Part shown: one piece after another, positions 10,577 through 21,447 of the stretch
How positions within the stretch are numbered: position 1 is the stretch's first letter
Layout: every line of letters starts with the position of its first letter
The notes under the pieces: model-generated
Told to the model about the DNA's origin: nothing
Databases searched by the model: none
Seen by the model: only the letters and a program-made list of their open reading frames with translations
Assembly: GCF_019059575.1 (NCBI RefSeq)
Contig: NW_024881564.1
Span: 992,001 to 1,056,000, forward strand
DNA length: 64,000 nt
Source of the DNA: Amphibalanus amphitrite
Lineage: Eukaryota; Arthropoda; Thecostraca; Balanomorpha; Balanidae
Reading direction: 5' to 3'
Translations under genes and position numbers: made by a program

Positions 10577-12167
10577 CTCCCTCACTCCGCCGGTATCAGT
10601 CCCGCCCGACCACCTCGCGCTGCTCCTGACAGGTTACGACCCCGCCCTGGCCGCGCAGCTAGTGCACGGTTTTCGCTACGGCTTCCCGCTCGGCAGCGCC
10701 GAGGTCCCCTCTGGTGACTCGGGCGGCAACCTTCCATCCTGCTCTCTGGCGCCGGAAGTCGTGGACGCATATGTCGCGGCTGAGACGCGCGCGGGTCGGA
10801 TAGCCGGTCCTTTCTGTCCCGCGCCGCCATGGATCGTCCGTTTTTCTCCCATTGGTCTAATCCCCAAAAAGTCTCCGGGCTCGTTTCGGGTCATTCACCA
10901 CCTGTCATTTCCCACCGGCGCTTCCGTCAACGATTTCATTCCCCGGGAGCGCACATATGTTCAATACGGGTCGGTGGACGAGGCTCTTCGCCTGATTGGG
11001 TCCTTCCAACGCCCCTACCTCGCCAAAACCGATATTGAGAGTGCATTCCGCATCGTGCCCGTCCGCCCGGCGGACGCCGCCATGCTCGGTTTCCATTGGC
11101 GGGACTGCGCATACGTGGACCTTTGCCTTCCTATGGGCTGTGCCAGCTCTTCCCAAATCTTCCAGTCCGTCAGTGATGCGCTCGTCTGGATCGCGCAGAA
11201 CAAATTCGGGGCGGGTCCCATTGTTTCTGTTTTGGACGACTTCCTCTTCATCGGCGAGTCGCGCGCAGCGTGTCAGCGCTCGCTCGGCGGCTTTCAGGCC
11301 ATGTGCCGTGACTTGGCGATCCCGCTGCGTCGCGACAAGACCGTGGCGCCGTGCCGGTCCCTCACCTTCCTCGGGGTGGTATTGGACCTTGAGCGCGGCG
11401 AGCTGCGGCTGCCAGCTGACAAGCTGGCACGTGCCAGGGCAGGCCTCACGAGCCTGCTGGCCCGCCGGAAAGCGCCCCTCCGCATGGTCCGTGAATGCAC
11501 GGGGCTCCTCAGCTTTGCGTGCACCGCAGTGCCACTCGGTCGCCCGTTCCTACGGCGCATGTTCGACTTGTGTCGCGGCGTGTCGCGCCCTCACCACCGC
11601 GTCACGATCACCCGGGCGGCCAGACAGGATATGCGCGCCTGGCTGCTGTTTCTAGACCGTTTCCCAGGCCGCGCGATTCTCGCTCACCGGCGCTGGTTGT
11701 TGGAGCCGGGTCTTATCCTGGAGACGGACGCCTCCAGCTCGGTCGGGCTCGGTGCCATCTGCGGCGAGGACTGGCTCCTGGGGCCGTGGCCCGCGTCCCT
11801 CCGCGAGGCCCCTATCAGCGTTTTGGAACTAGTGGCTGTCGCTGTAGCCGTGCACGTGTGGCGAGATCGGTTCGCGCATCGCTGCGTCCTTGTGCGCTCA
11901 GATAACTCCGCTGTGGTGGCCTGTATAACCTCTCAGTCATCTCGCTCGCCTGCCCTAATGCCATGGCTCCGATTCCTTTTTCTCACCACCGTCTCTCATA
12001 ACATTCTCGTGCGTGCCGTGCACACACCCGGCATCGCCAATGCAGCAGCTGACGCCCTGTCCCGCGGTCTTGTGCAGGTCTTCAAGGAGCTCCGCCCGTC
12101 CGCAGCAGCCACGCCGACGTCCTGGGACTGGCCGGCCTGCGGCACGCTCTCACCGTTCACCAGCTAG
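10497..12167 (+). CDS. Ngaro ORF2, reverse transcriptase - RNase H
   Basis: The RT motifs are YLAKTDIESAFRI (Asp179), LPMGCASSSQIFQ and VLDDFLFIG (Asp247, Asp248; the usual YxDD has Leu-Asp-Asp preceded by Val). RNase H follows with ETDASSSVGLG (Asp411), SVLELVAVAV (Glu444), RSDNSAVV (Asp469) and an AADALSR end. The frame lacks an ATG near its start: the first listed codon is GTG at 10497 and the frame is open further upstream inside GAG, so expression by a +1 shift or internal initiation is likely. It copies the element RNA into DNA. Confidence 0.9.
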   Translation: MAPIACSPALAAPPRPSPAPAAPAANDSLTPPVSVPPDHLALLLTGYDPALAAQLVHGFRYGFPLGSAEVPSGDSGGNLPSCSLAPEVVDAYVAAETRAGRIAGPFCPAPPWIVRFSPIGLIPKKSPGSFRVIHHLSFPTGASVNDFIPRERTYVQYGSVDEALRLIGSFQRPYLAKTDIESAFRIVPVRPADAAMLGFHWRDCAYVDLCLPMGCASSSQIFQSVSDALVWIAQNKFGAGPIVSVLDDFLFIGESRAACQRSLGGFQAMCRDLAIPLRRDKTVAPCRSLTFLGVVLDLERGELRLPADKLARARAGLTSLLARRKAPLRMVRECTGLLSFACTAVPLGRPFLRRMFDLCRGVSRPHHRVTITRAARQDMRAWLLFLDRFPGRAILAHRRWLLEPGLILETDASSSVGLGAICGEDWLLGPWPASLREAPISVLELVAVAVAVHVWRDRFAHRCVLVRSDNSAVVACITSQSSRSPALMPWLRFLFLTTVSHNILVRAVHTPGIANAAADALSRGLVQVFKELRPSAAATPTSWDWPACGTLSPFTS

Positions 12168-13051
12168 CTGGTGCCGCGCTAGCTCCTGCCACCATTCGCT
12201 CTTATCGAGCAGTGTGGGGCCAAATCCGCGTTTTCCTCACTCTGCCGCCCACTGCTGCCCTGTTTCCCATCTCAGTGGCCGACACTGCTGATTTCCTGGC
12301 CTCTCGACACGAGCAGGGCTGTTCCGCTTCCACCCTCGCCGCCGAGGCGTCTGCCATCTCCTACGGCCACAAGCTAGCCGGCGCGCCGGATCCCACGGCG
12401 GACTTCCGGGTGCGACAGCTGTTAGCGGGATCCCGCCGGCTACGGCCGAGTGCGGACAACCGCCTCGCCGTCTCCCTGACCGAGCTCGGCGAGCTCTGCG
12501 CCGCACTCCATTTCCTAGGCCTCTCCCCGGTAGACCGTGCTGCATTCCGTGCCATCTTTACATTGGCTTTCTTTGCTATGCTTCGCCCGGGCGAGGTCGT
12601 GCGCGGCCGAGACCTGACCCACACAGTCCGACTCAGCCACGTGAGTCTCGTCGGCCCCCAGCTTTCTCTCACCATTCCATCCTCAAAAACGTCGGCCTCC
12701 CCGTTCACCACCACGCTTCGAGCCCGGCCTGATCTTGCCACGTGTCCGGTCGCCGCTGTCCGCGACTACCTCGCGGTCCGCGGCACGGGCCTTCCTGATG
12801 ACGCACTGTTTATCGGCGGCCATCGCCGCCCTCTGACATCGCGCGATCTCACTCGCGTACTTCGCATGGCGGGCCGTCGAGCTGGTCTCAACCCAGCCCG
12901 CCTCTCCGGGCACTGCCTTCGCATCAGCGGCGCCTCCCACGGCGCCGCAGTCGGACTAACGGAGCCTCAACTCTGCCACGCCGGCCGCTGGTCGTCCCAG
13001 GCCGTGCGGCGATACGTACGGCGGCCGGTCTCCCTCCTTCAGGCATCCTAA
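12122..13051 (+). CDS. Ngaro ORF3, tyrosine recombinase
   Basis: The strong conserved N-terminal helix motif (LAPATIRSYRAVWGQIRVFL) lies upstream of the first GTG at 12212 and overlaps the end of the RT frame by at least 45 bp, so the start given here is a minimum, not a proven start codon. Numbering from the GTG at 12212, the catalytic set is Arg125 (MLRPGE), Lys159, His234 and Arg237 (HCLRISGASHG), His256/Trp260 (HAGRW) and Tyr268 (RRYVR). The enzyme joins the circular cDNA to the target without a DDE integrase. No ATG starts the frame; it is -1 relative to ORF2. Confidence 0.9.
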   Translation: MGLAGLRHALTVHQLAGAALAPATIRSYRAVWGQIRVFLTLPPTAALFPISVADTADFLASRHEQGCSASTLAAEASAISYGHKLAGAPDPTADFRVRQLLAGSRRLRPSADNRLAVSLTELGELCAALHFLGLSPVDRAAFRAIFTLAFFAMLRPGEVVRGRDLTHTVRLSHVSLVGPQLSLTIPSSKTSASPFTTTLRARPDLATCPVAAVRDYLAVRGTGLPDDALFIGGHRRPLTSRDLTRVLRMAGRRAGLNPARLSGHCLRISGASHGAAVGLTEPQLCHAGRWSSQAVRRYVRRPVSLLQAS

Positions 13052-13154
13052 GCGGCGGGTCCCGTCCAAAGAGGGTTAACGTTGCCGGCCTTCCACCGCT
13101 ACCGCTCCCAAACCCGAGCCACAGCTGCCCGTTCTAGGTCTGGGTGCACGGGCC

Positions 13155-13440
13155 GCGCCCTAGCAGGCGTAGCGGCAGTCCCGACGCTGCCTGTTCAGGC
13201 CCGGGCTCCCAAACCGCCGCCCTCGCAGGCGGAGCGGCGGCGTCCTTGGCCACCTGCCTGTTTTCGGTCCGGGATCCCGGACCGCCGCCTTCACGGGCGA
13301 GCGGCAGTCTTGTCAGCTGCCTGTTTTAGGTCCGGGCCCCCGGACCCCCGCCTCACGGGCGGAGCGGTAGTCTGTCAGCTGCCTGTTTCAGGTCCGGGCT
13401 CTGGGACCGCCGCCCTCGCCGGCGGAGCGGCAGTCCCAAC
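13155..13440 (+). repeat. Tandem repeat in the Ngaro 3' region
   Basis: About five imperfect units of near 60 bp each carry a GCCTGTTTNAGGTCCGGG segment, a GGACCGCCGCC segment and a GGCGGAGCGGCAGTC segment. Each unit contains complementary arms (GGTCCGGG and CCCGGACC) and could fold as a hairpin. It follows the recombinase stop codon by about 100 bp. Confidence 0.8.
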
Positions 13441-13768
13441 TCCCGACGGCTGCGCGCCACAGTGATGTATCTGTATATATGTAACGTCGGGCTCGCGTGT
13501 TCATTGTTGGTTTAGCTCGCCCGCACAGCCATAACCCAGATGCAACTGCAGTTTCTACGCCACAGCCGCACCGCCGACGGTGCCATGTTTGTGCGTCGCG
13601 TGAGGTGAATTACGCCGTGCGCGGCATGTCATGTCCTCTGCCGTCGCGTTATCGCCACGTCTGTTAATCCAGAGGCATCCATCGTTTTCCATTAGCTTTC
13701 TGCCGCCCTGGCAATTTTGTTCATAGCGAATGCCTCTCCGTTCCGCGCGGGTGCAGATGGGGTGTTGG

Positions 13769-13834
13769 GCGTAATCTGCACCCAAAGTGCATGACGGGTG
13801 TACAAACGTACGAATACACAGACCCATATTCATC
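13769..13834 (+). repeat. Ngaro split direct repeat B1
   Basis: It starts GCGTAATCTGCACCCAAAG and ends GACCCATATTCATC, identical to 14105-14170 by eye. Confidence 0.9.
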
Positions 13835-13866
13835 AGTCATGCATTTGCAAGCGCAGCGGAACGGAG

Positions 13867-14028
13867 AAATGCATTTGACGAGCGACACCTACGGGGTCGT
13901 GCGGCAAAAACTTTCTCTGTCCGCGGGCGCCACTGCAGCGACACCTGCCGTGTGGCTCCAACACTATTGGCTCAGTCTGTGCGCCCACGCCGTGCCGCGA
14001 ACACTGATCCTACACATTGTTCAGCGTT
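13867..14028 (+). repeat. Ngaro split direct repeat A2
   Basis: The 162-bp second copy of A1. It sits between B1 and B2, as required for the circular-intermediate model of Ngaro replication. Confidence 0.9.
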
Positions 14029-14104
14029 CTTGTCTTTCCGATTGTCCACCGCCACCCCGCCGCCGCCTGTGGTACTGTGTTTCCATGCATTGCTGGCTGT
14101 GTAA

Positions 14105-14170
14105 GCGTAATCTGCACCCAAAGTGCATGACGGGTGTACAAACGTACGAATACACAGACCCATATTCATC
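14105..14170 (+). repeat. Ngaro split direct repeat B2 (element 3' end)
   Basis: The 66-bp second copy of B1. The sequence after 14170 (GTGGTCAATTTGC) is not shared with the B1 context, which marks the element's end. Confidence 0.85.
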
Positions 14171-14255
14171 GTGGTCAATTTGCTTACACCAGTTATTACC
14201 ACACCCCTCTGGCTAATGTATTTGAATAGACCAGGCATACAGTAAAACGTTGGAC

Positions 14256-15249
14256 TTAACCCTATTCCTGGCGGGCTCCGCCGGGACAAGAAACTGGCGG
14301 GGGGGGCCGATTCGGCCCCCCCCTGAGATCTCGAGAACAAAGCAAGATAGCGACAAGCGGTAAACGGCATCGGATACGCATGGACAAGGTCTACAATTTT
14401 TACTAAGGTCATTTTCAGGTCAGGTCAAAGATGACGTCACAGGGGTCGAAAAAGTCAAAATGGCGGCGCTAGATATGGAGAGAGTTTTTCTCGAATAACT
14501 TTCGAATTAGTCAAGATAGGAACAAACTAAGGGCATCATCGTGATCCTCTCGTCAATCCGCATCGAATGATATATATGTTGACCTCGAAAGGTCAAGGTC
14601 AAAGGTTGACCTCAGGTCACGTGACCTCGAGGTCATCATGTATATCATTCGATGCGTCTTGACGAGCTGAACACAATGAGACCATCCACGCGTCTGTATC
14701 TTGTTCCTGTACGGAGTTATTGGCCAAAAACCTTTGGTGACCTTTGATGACGTCACATGACCTCACAGCTGCCCAACAGCAAAACAGACCTCAAGGTAGT
14801 GAAGGTTGATCGTATATGAAGTCATGTATGGTATATGGGGCCATTCCGACCCGTTTTAGTGGTAAAAACAGGGACTTGATTTTTCCCCCATTGACTTATA
14901 ATGGGGAGGTCGCGAAACTGACCTGACCTTAGGTCACCGATATCAAAATTCCGAGATATACAAATTGCACATACTGGTACCCTAACTAAAGCCTGAAGAG
15001 AAGAAATTGATCGGTCAAAAACTCTAGCTCTGGCGTGATTGCAAACTTTTCTGAGGTAGGGTCACCAAACCGCCTCTGGTGACCTGACCTGAGGTCAGAT
15101 CAACTCAAAATTTTCAGACATGTTGCGTAGAAGCCTTTTAGGAAAAGTCAGAAAATTTGAGCTTCCTAGCTCAACGCGTTTGGGAGAAATAACCAAAAAC
15201 CTCAGGGGGGGGGCTCCTGAGGCCCCCCCCCCGCCAGGAATAGGGTTAA
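14256..15249. mobile_element. TTAA-flanked AGGTCA-rich element, copy 1 (divergent)
   Basis: It begins TTAACCCTATTCCTGGCGGG and ends with the inverse complement of that (TTAA included), 994 bp in all. Subterminal G-run/C-run hairpins lie at both ends (about 14299-14323 and 15206-15231). There is no ORF of note. The interior is dense in AGGTCA/TGACCT, including the tract around 14580-14640. TTAA flanks with CCC termini recall piggyBac-type (or Kolobok-type) target choice, but no transposase is present, so the superfamily is inferred. Confidence 0.75.
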
Positions 15250-15809
15250 GCCTCAACAATTCAGCGTGGATTTATGTAACCGTTTCCACCCCTGCCTGAT
15301 ATCAAGAAGTGGCAGATCGCCGTGCGGGCCCGCATTGCCTACAGCCGTGCCCGGACGGACCGTGCCGCTGACAATGGCTCTTCCTGTCTGATACAGAGCC
15401 AAGCCATAGAGCCGGTGATGCCTCTCGTCCCTCCGATCCTCCTCCCCTCTCTCCCCACTCTCTTCCTCTCTCCGCGGCCGCGTATCTGCTGCACGCTACA
15501 GTGCAGGCGAGGTTGTCGGCATCAGTGACACGATGATCCAGTCGGAGATAATCAGTGTTTGCATGTGGCGTGCCAATCACCGCGGTCCTCTCATTTCCAT
15601 CTATATTGGGTTATCCCCTGTAGATAAATATGGCGATGAGCACGCGCTACCTTTTTGGCCCGGACAACGGTGTACTTACAACGTTAGGAAGACTCCAATA
15701 ATAAGGGATTTGATTATCTGAATTCTAACAGGACCTGCCACTGGTTGTAATTCCGTTGATAGAATAATTTTAATTCAATCCATTTATCTATAGCGGTACG
15801 AATTGATCA
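15250..15809. other. Intron 3, no feature seen
   Basis: It lies between two transposable elements. The 15320-15500 part is GC-richer with a pyrimidine-rich stretch (CTCCTCCCCTCTCTCCCCAC) but no supported exon. Confidence 0.4.
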
Positions 15810-16775
15810 GTAGGGGAGAGTGGGGTGGGTTGTATCAGTTTTTACTCCGAGACCCATAACCTCGTAACTATCCGTGATAAACTCATTATTTCCATACTAT
15901 CTCCTTCCTTGATTCTTCTGCTTTTTTTGTGCAAAGTAACTTTTCCGCTACCTCTACCAGTTTTTCTTCTACGGTCTGCCGAATAGAACAATGTTTTTGA
16001 TACAACTTGCCCCATGGCTTGGGTGAGTTGTATCACATGGTGGGGTAATTTGTATCACTAGGTATTTCACGTTTCAGGGAGTGTGCTTGCTACTGGTTTT
16101 GAACATAACAACAATATTAAATGGGGTTAATGCAATGTATATGCTCAAAGGCTTCACTTTTATTAGACCAAACTTAGGTCAATGCAATCCGAACGAAACA
16201 TCGAAACGAACGAAACATCAACAGACTAGATGCAAAAGTGGCCCGTTAAGAGCAAAGAAGCCAACACATTGTGCCGAAATGGAACGAGTATTGACTAGCT
16301 ACCTACAAACGCGAGACAGGGCTTAGCTTTCGCGATCAAAAACAACATACCCATACATACATACATGTTACAACATACCCCACCCGGCTCTGATACAACA
16401 TGTACCTCGCCGCCATCTTGGAAAAAACATCCTCGTGCTCAAAAACAGCGGACAGCTGGAGAAATCCATTTTCAATAACGCAGCCTTAGAAACTACCCTC
16501 ACCACCGCTACGGAGATCTTTCAAATTCGTGCACATCTAAATGCCCAAACCACACATTTTCTTGCAACTCATTTTTTTAGAATGACATTAAAAAAACATA
16601 AAATCGGCTCTCACCTCGAGACGCGTCCACCCAGCCACACGACAGAACAGGGAAAGATGGCGCCCGGAAAACCTCGTCGGCTGGTCGTGTCACGAGCGCT
16701 ATCTATTGGATAAGTTTGGCAGAATTCGCCCTGATACAACTTGGACATGATACAACTCTCCCCGCTCTCCCCTAC
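15810..16775. mobile_element. TIR element with GTAGGGGAGAG ends (non-autonomous)
   Basis: The left end GTAGGGGAGAGTGGGGTGGG continuing TTGTATCA (from 15810) is matched by the inverse complement at 16748-16775 with four mismatches over 28 bp. Extra TTGTATCA/TGATACAA motifs occur inside (around 16018-16060 and 16390). No transposase frame is seen. No clear target duplication could be read, so the superfamily is left open. Confidence 0.65.
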
Positions 16776-19700
16776 GTTCACAAACAACTGTGATTGAATC
16801 AGTTAACAATAACATTAATTATTTCAATGTTGGATCCACATTTAGCTAAAATAACTAAATAAAAACTGGACGAAAATGACACCCAATAAGAAAAGCAGGA
16901 TATTATATTGTTAATTATCATGCCGTGTTGAATGAAAACTATTTTTGAAAAATGTGACGCGTTGATAATTATTTAATGTCTGAAGGAAAATGATAAAGAA
17001 TGTGTCTTTGTCAGCTTCCTCGAGCGCCGCTGTAAGGCATTCATTTCGTTGCGAAAAGATCAGGTCTAGTCCTTCCGTGAAGAAACCTATTTGCCTCCTA
17101 ACAGATTATGTAACGCTACTGAATTGTAGAAAGAGCATCACGTTCTTTGCTAGATATAAATGAGGGTATATTAGATACAAACAGGTGTATGAAAATAACG
17201 AACGCTGTCGAATGCTGAAGGTTGCCTGCAAAACATTGTCTCGAGCCGGCCTGACCTTTGGAATTTAGCCTGTGTCACCAGACGATTTTGAAAAGAAAAA
17301 ATGTAGGTTTAATTCCGATACCACTTGCATAGTTTCTTTCAACTTAATACATAAGTTGTTTCAGGCCATTTATGAGTCATCCAGCAACATCAAATTTTAT
17401 TATCGGATAATGGTCATGCTCGCTATCAAGTTTACAAATATGACAATTAATCAAACGACGAATACATATTCAAGTGTATTTTATATAATGTTTTATATAC
17501 TATACCTATATTACATAAATGTATTACAAACATCGCAAGGAATACAATATCTGTGCCTCTAGTCCATTTATTGATCATTCAATATTACTGTGGCGGGCGC
17601 TGCACTCGGCTGATCACTGTTCTATATTTGACGCTGCTGTGTTAGAGAATGCGGCTGGGGTGGCGACTCTCGTTCAATTGATGCACTGCAGGGAGACACC
17701 GGTTGGTCACGTGACTCGGAAACAAAAATCAGCTGATAGAGTGGCGGAATCGCCGTAATCGAACACGAATAATTCCGGACGATAGAGCGGCAGTGTAGGA
17801 GTTTTCTTCACAACAGGCAAACATTGCAATGTTTTATCATTCTATGATCAAGAAACGTTCATAAATCATATATTTCTTCGATAATTACTGCCGCAACCGA
17901 CGCGCACATATCGTAGCCAGCGTAGCCACATAGCGTAGCCAGCGCATAAAGCTGTGCTTTGCGATATTATATGTAAAGAAACGGCCAATGCTTATTATGT
18001 GTAACAAAGCTCGAAGAAGATAGAATTCTATCCTGCTTCAACCTTCTACTTACGCTTTCATAATTACGATAGCGACACCATACGGCCTATCGACGCTATG
18101 CAACTCTATGGAGTGTCCGGCCGCACTCTGCCGAGTGTGCCGAGATCAGAGGCGGACCATCCGCGGCACGTCCAGCTGCACTGCCCGGTCGCTGGGAGGG
18201 CGACACCTAGCGCCGCCCTGGCCGCTCGCTTCCGCGCACAACTAAGCTACCTGGCTACGCCTGTGGGAGCCGGGAGGGGAGGGAGAAAACCAATAACAGT
18301 CTGATGAGCCAATGGAGTCTGTGAGCCACGCCAATCAGCGCCCTTCCGCGCGCAGACGAGCTAGAGCTATTCATCTTCTTTCCTGTTTTCACTGGTCCGC
18401 CAGTCACCAGCAACGTCCGTGCAGTCGATCGTAGCCATTTCGCGCCAGTCGGCCGCCAGGATATCAACAATATCTATTCTTGTATAGCATTGCAAGCATT
18501 TTAGTATTTGTAGCCGGGTGTTATCAGTAGTTGACGCATTTCTGTGTTTTGTGTAACAATTGGAAAATACAGCGAAATACATACTTAAATTCACATAGTT
18601 TTTATTCTTGGCACGGATTGCTTACCCTTGCTTCAGCAAACATCCAATCTCCATATTTCTGTTCCGAAGCTGCAGTGGACACCAAAAATACATTACGTTA
18701 TGATAACATAATCCAAAGATACACAGATTTCACGCTGAACTGCTAGGTTCCAGAGAAGGCATGTTCTCGCTCACGGATGCTCAGCAAAAACGCGCGATTG
18801 ATTGCAGCTAGCACCCTCACGATACAAATATCACGCTCGCCAAAACCTGCCGGTTACAGCCACTCACACCTTACTTCCAACCTCTGTTACATTACATTTA
18901 TCATTTATTAGCATATCGAGACAGAATGAGACCACGGCATGATCGTCAAATTACATAACAGAAATTGCAGGACATTGGCGAGTCCGTAAAAATACCCCAA
19001 TCTCAGCCAACACCGTTGAGACGGAGGGGGAGGGGGGTCGAATCCGGGACACGTATCGGCGTATCCGTCACAGATCCGGGTGTCTCACGCTCATGGACGC
19101 TCAATCAACCCTGGCACACCATCCACCGATCACGTCGGCTCTGTCTATCTTAATTTCGTACTGAGATCTTATGACGGGCCTGCCATTTGATCCTATCCGA
19201 CAGTGCAGTGCACTACACCCGAACACAGCCTTAAGTGCACTATGCGGCCTTCTTCGGATGACGCCTCAGAACAGGGCACTCGGAGCAGGTGTTGCACCCA
19301 AATGCCTGTAGCCTCTTGTTCGTGCCCGGCAATCAGCTTTTCGGAGTCGGATGGTCTCAGGCGGTGGCAGCACTTGTCGCCGTGAAGCCTTCGTTCGGGC
19401 GACACCGTCAGCTCGAGCGCCGGCAAGTCACGGAGTGACCTGTAACACAGCGAGTCGCAGCACGTCACGTCTCACGACGACCGTCACGTTTCAGCCCCGA
19501 CGGCCGTTATGTAACAGTCACGGCAGCCGTCACAAAACCAGCCACGGTGACCGTCACATTGTTCACCACGGTCGTAAAATACTAGCCACGGCGACCACGA
19601 CTCATGGCTCATAACGTTTCCTGTCGCACAGTTAGCTATAATAACAGTACATTAGCCTGTAAATACATTTCTCACTCAAGAAAATGACGCCCGAGCGAGT

Positions 19701-20266
19701 CCGAGATCCACCAAACGTCACGACACTGGCAACGGCACCCGCATTAGCCGGCATCCCGTCCCGGTAACATACCTACAAAGTTCCCTCAAGCCGCTCACCT
19801 AGGGACGCGGCGACGTGTCACAAAATTGTAAGCACGTCACTGACCTGGTGACGTGGCGGGACACAGCTGACTGAGCAGTGGAAACGTTGCTTCACACAGT
19901 TACTGACCTGGAGATAATGTGATCGTTTCTGGACAACGTGACTGGATACGCGCGCCGCGTGGATGACCATCACACTCCACAACTTCTTGCCGAGCGACGT
20001 CCTACAGATGGATCGAACCGTTGTCTCCAGAACCACCGCCAGCAACGAGCCTGGTGGAGGAGAATGTGTTCAGAACTCAGAAACCACAAAGCATAGTTAC
20101 CTGCAATACAAACGACAAAGCCGGCCACAGGCACACAATGGCGAACTTTTATGCTAAGACTTGGTTTCATCGGTAGGTACACAAGATTGCAAACGTCCAT
20201 GATGAAACTCAAATCACATATCAAGCAAGCAAATAAATACCTGAGAAAGCAGTGCACAGAACTTGT
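16776..20266. other. Intron 3, mostly featureless; CCAAT cluster and GTCAC-rich tract
   Basis: 16776-18060 is AT-rich without features. At 18290-18335 three CCAAT boxes occur on the plus strand, followed by a short CpG-richer stretch. At 19430-19600 a degenerate array of GTCACG/CCGTCAC motifs occurs. No exon could be supported. Confidence 0.35.
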
Positions 20267-21447
20267 TTAACCCGCGCCGTGCTGGGGGGGGGCGTTTTTA
20301 CGCCCCCCCCTCAGGTTTTTCGCGAATATCTCAAAAACGGCGGCGCGCAGCGCCGCCGTTTTTGGTACACGTGTTCCTACATCATTTCCGCACATGTTGT
20401 GAAAATTTCAGACCTAGGCCGTTCAAGGTCAGGTCACCAGGTCACGTCAAGTGACCTTACCTCAGAAAAAGTTCAAAGGCTCGCTATAGCTACACCGACT
20501 GAACGATCACTTTGAAACTTTCAGCGATTGATATGAGTAACAGTATGTATAAAATTTATATCTCGGATTTTTGATATCTGTGACCTAAGGTCAGGTCAAT
20601 TTTGCGACCTCTCCATTATAAGTCAATGGGAGAAAATTGAAATGCGCCTCTTTTGGACGAATATCGTTCAAAACGCTCTCAAACATCGGTTCATAGGTAA
20701 ACATGACACACTGAATAGGAAAAATGCACCTGTGACCCCTCTGTGTGCCCCTGAGGTCATCTTAGGTCATGAACGGTCGCCAGCAGTTTTTTGGCTATAA
20801 CTTTTGATAGAGACGTGCTAGAGCGGTGAAAACACGTCAGATGTGTTCAGCTCGACGATACGGATCGACTGATATGCAACATGACCCTTTTCGGTCAGGT
20901 CATGACCTTGACCTGAGGTCAAATTTTCAAAATGACCTTTCAAGGTCAACAAATAGTTCATTCGACGCGTCTCGACGAGAGGAACACGATGCTGGCAAAA
21001 GTAATGTCATGGCGCTTATGAGTCAAAAGTTATTGACGAAAAAACGTTTTTCGTAAAAACGGCTATTTTTGGAGTTTTTGCCCTCTGGAGGCTAAACCGT
21101 TGACCTGAGGTCAAATCTGAGAACATTACTCAGAAAGGTCTGTAAAAGGGCTATCGAATGCGCTTTTCCGCGGCGCTGTAGCTCTATCGGTTCCCGAGAT
21201 AGCCGTTGGCAGTTTCCAAAATGTTGAAATAGTCAACATTTTACCTTTGGTGACCTCTGGTGACCTGACCTTTGACCTGACCCAAAAAATGACCGAAGTG
21301 TTTTCGTCCTTATTTTTGACGCTCTTTCGATTGCCGCTTACCGCGTGTCGCTACGTGGCCCAGGAGCCGATTTAGACGGGGGGGCGTGAAAACGCCCCCC
21401 CCCAGCACTCGGCGGAAAGTTCAGGCCACCAGCACGGCGCGGGTTAA
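20267..21447. mobile_element. TTAA-flanked AGGTCA-rich element, copy 2
   Basis: Ends: TTAACCCGCGCCGTGCTGG at 20267 and its exact inverse complement ending at 21447; 1181 bp. A subterminal hairpin GGGGCGTTTTTACGCCCC sits near the left end and a similar one near the right (21383-21407). A second stem, AACGGCGGCGC..GCGCCGCCGTT, lies at 20337-20363. The interior carries many AGGTCA motifs. It is in the opposite orientation to copies 5 and 6, with which it shares long near-identical stretches. Confidence 0.85.

Larger units (their letters stand above)
7152..14170 (+). mobile_element. Ngaro-type tyrosine-recombinase retrotransposon, apparently complete
   Basis: The element has split direct repeats in the order A1 (7152-7313), ORFs, B1 (13769-13834), A2 (13867-14028), B2 (14105-14170). 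A1 and A2 are 162 bp and read identical; B1 and B2 are 66 bp and read identical. This A1-B1-A2-B2 layout is the hallmark of Ngaro/PAT-like elements, which integrate by a tyrosine recombinase without an integrase. Between them lie, in order, a minisatellite, an SGNH hydrolase ORF, GAG, RT-RNase H, the recombinase and a second minisatellite. All ORFs are open and key residues are present, so it may be recently active. No target duplication is expected or seen. Confidence 0.9.

Noticed and set aside
11495-11905. Second plus-strand frame inside the RT ORF
   Set aside because: A shadow frame in GC-rich coding sequence; the RT frame carries all recognised motifs.
7152-14170. Classification as a DIRS-type element
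   Set aside because: DIRS elements have inverted terminal repeats and an internal complementary region; here the repeats are direct and split in A1-B1-A2-B2 order, as in Ngaro.
20826-21056. 76-codon frame conserved with 62733-62948 (minus strand)
   Set aside because: Similar peptides appear only because the TTAA elements are copies of one another; stops and frames differ in other copies, so coding is not supported.
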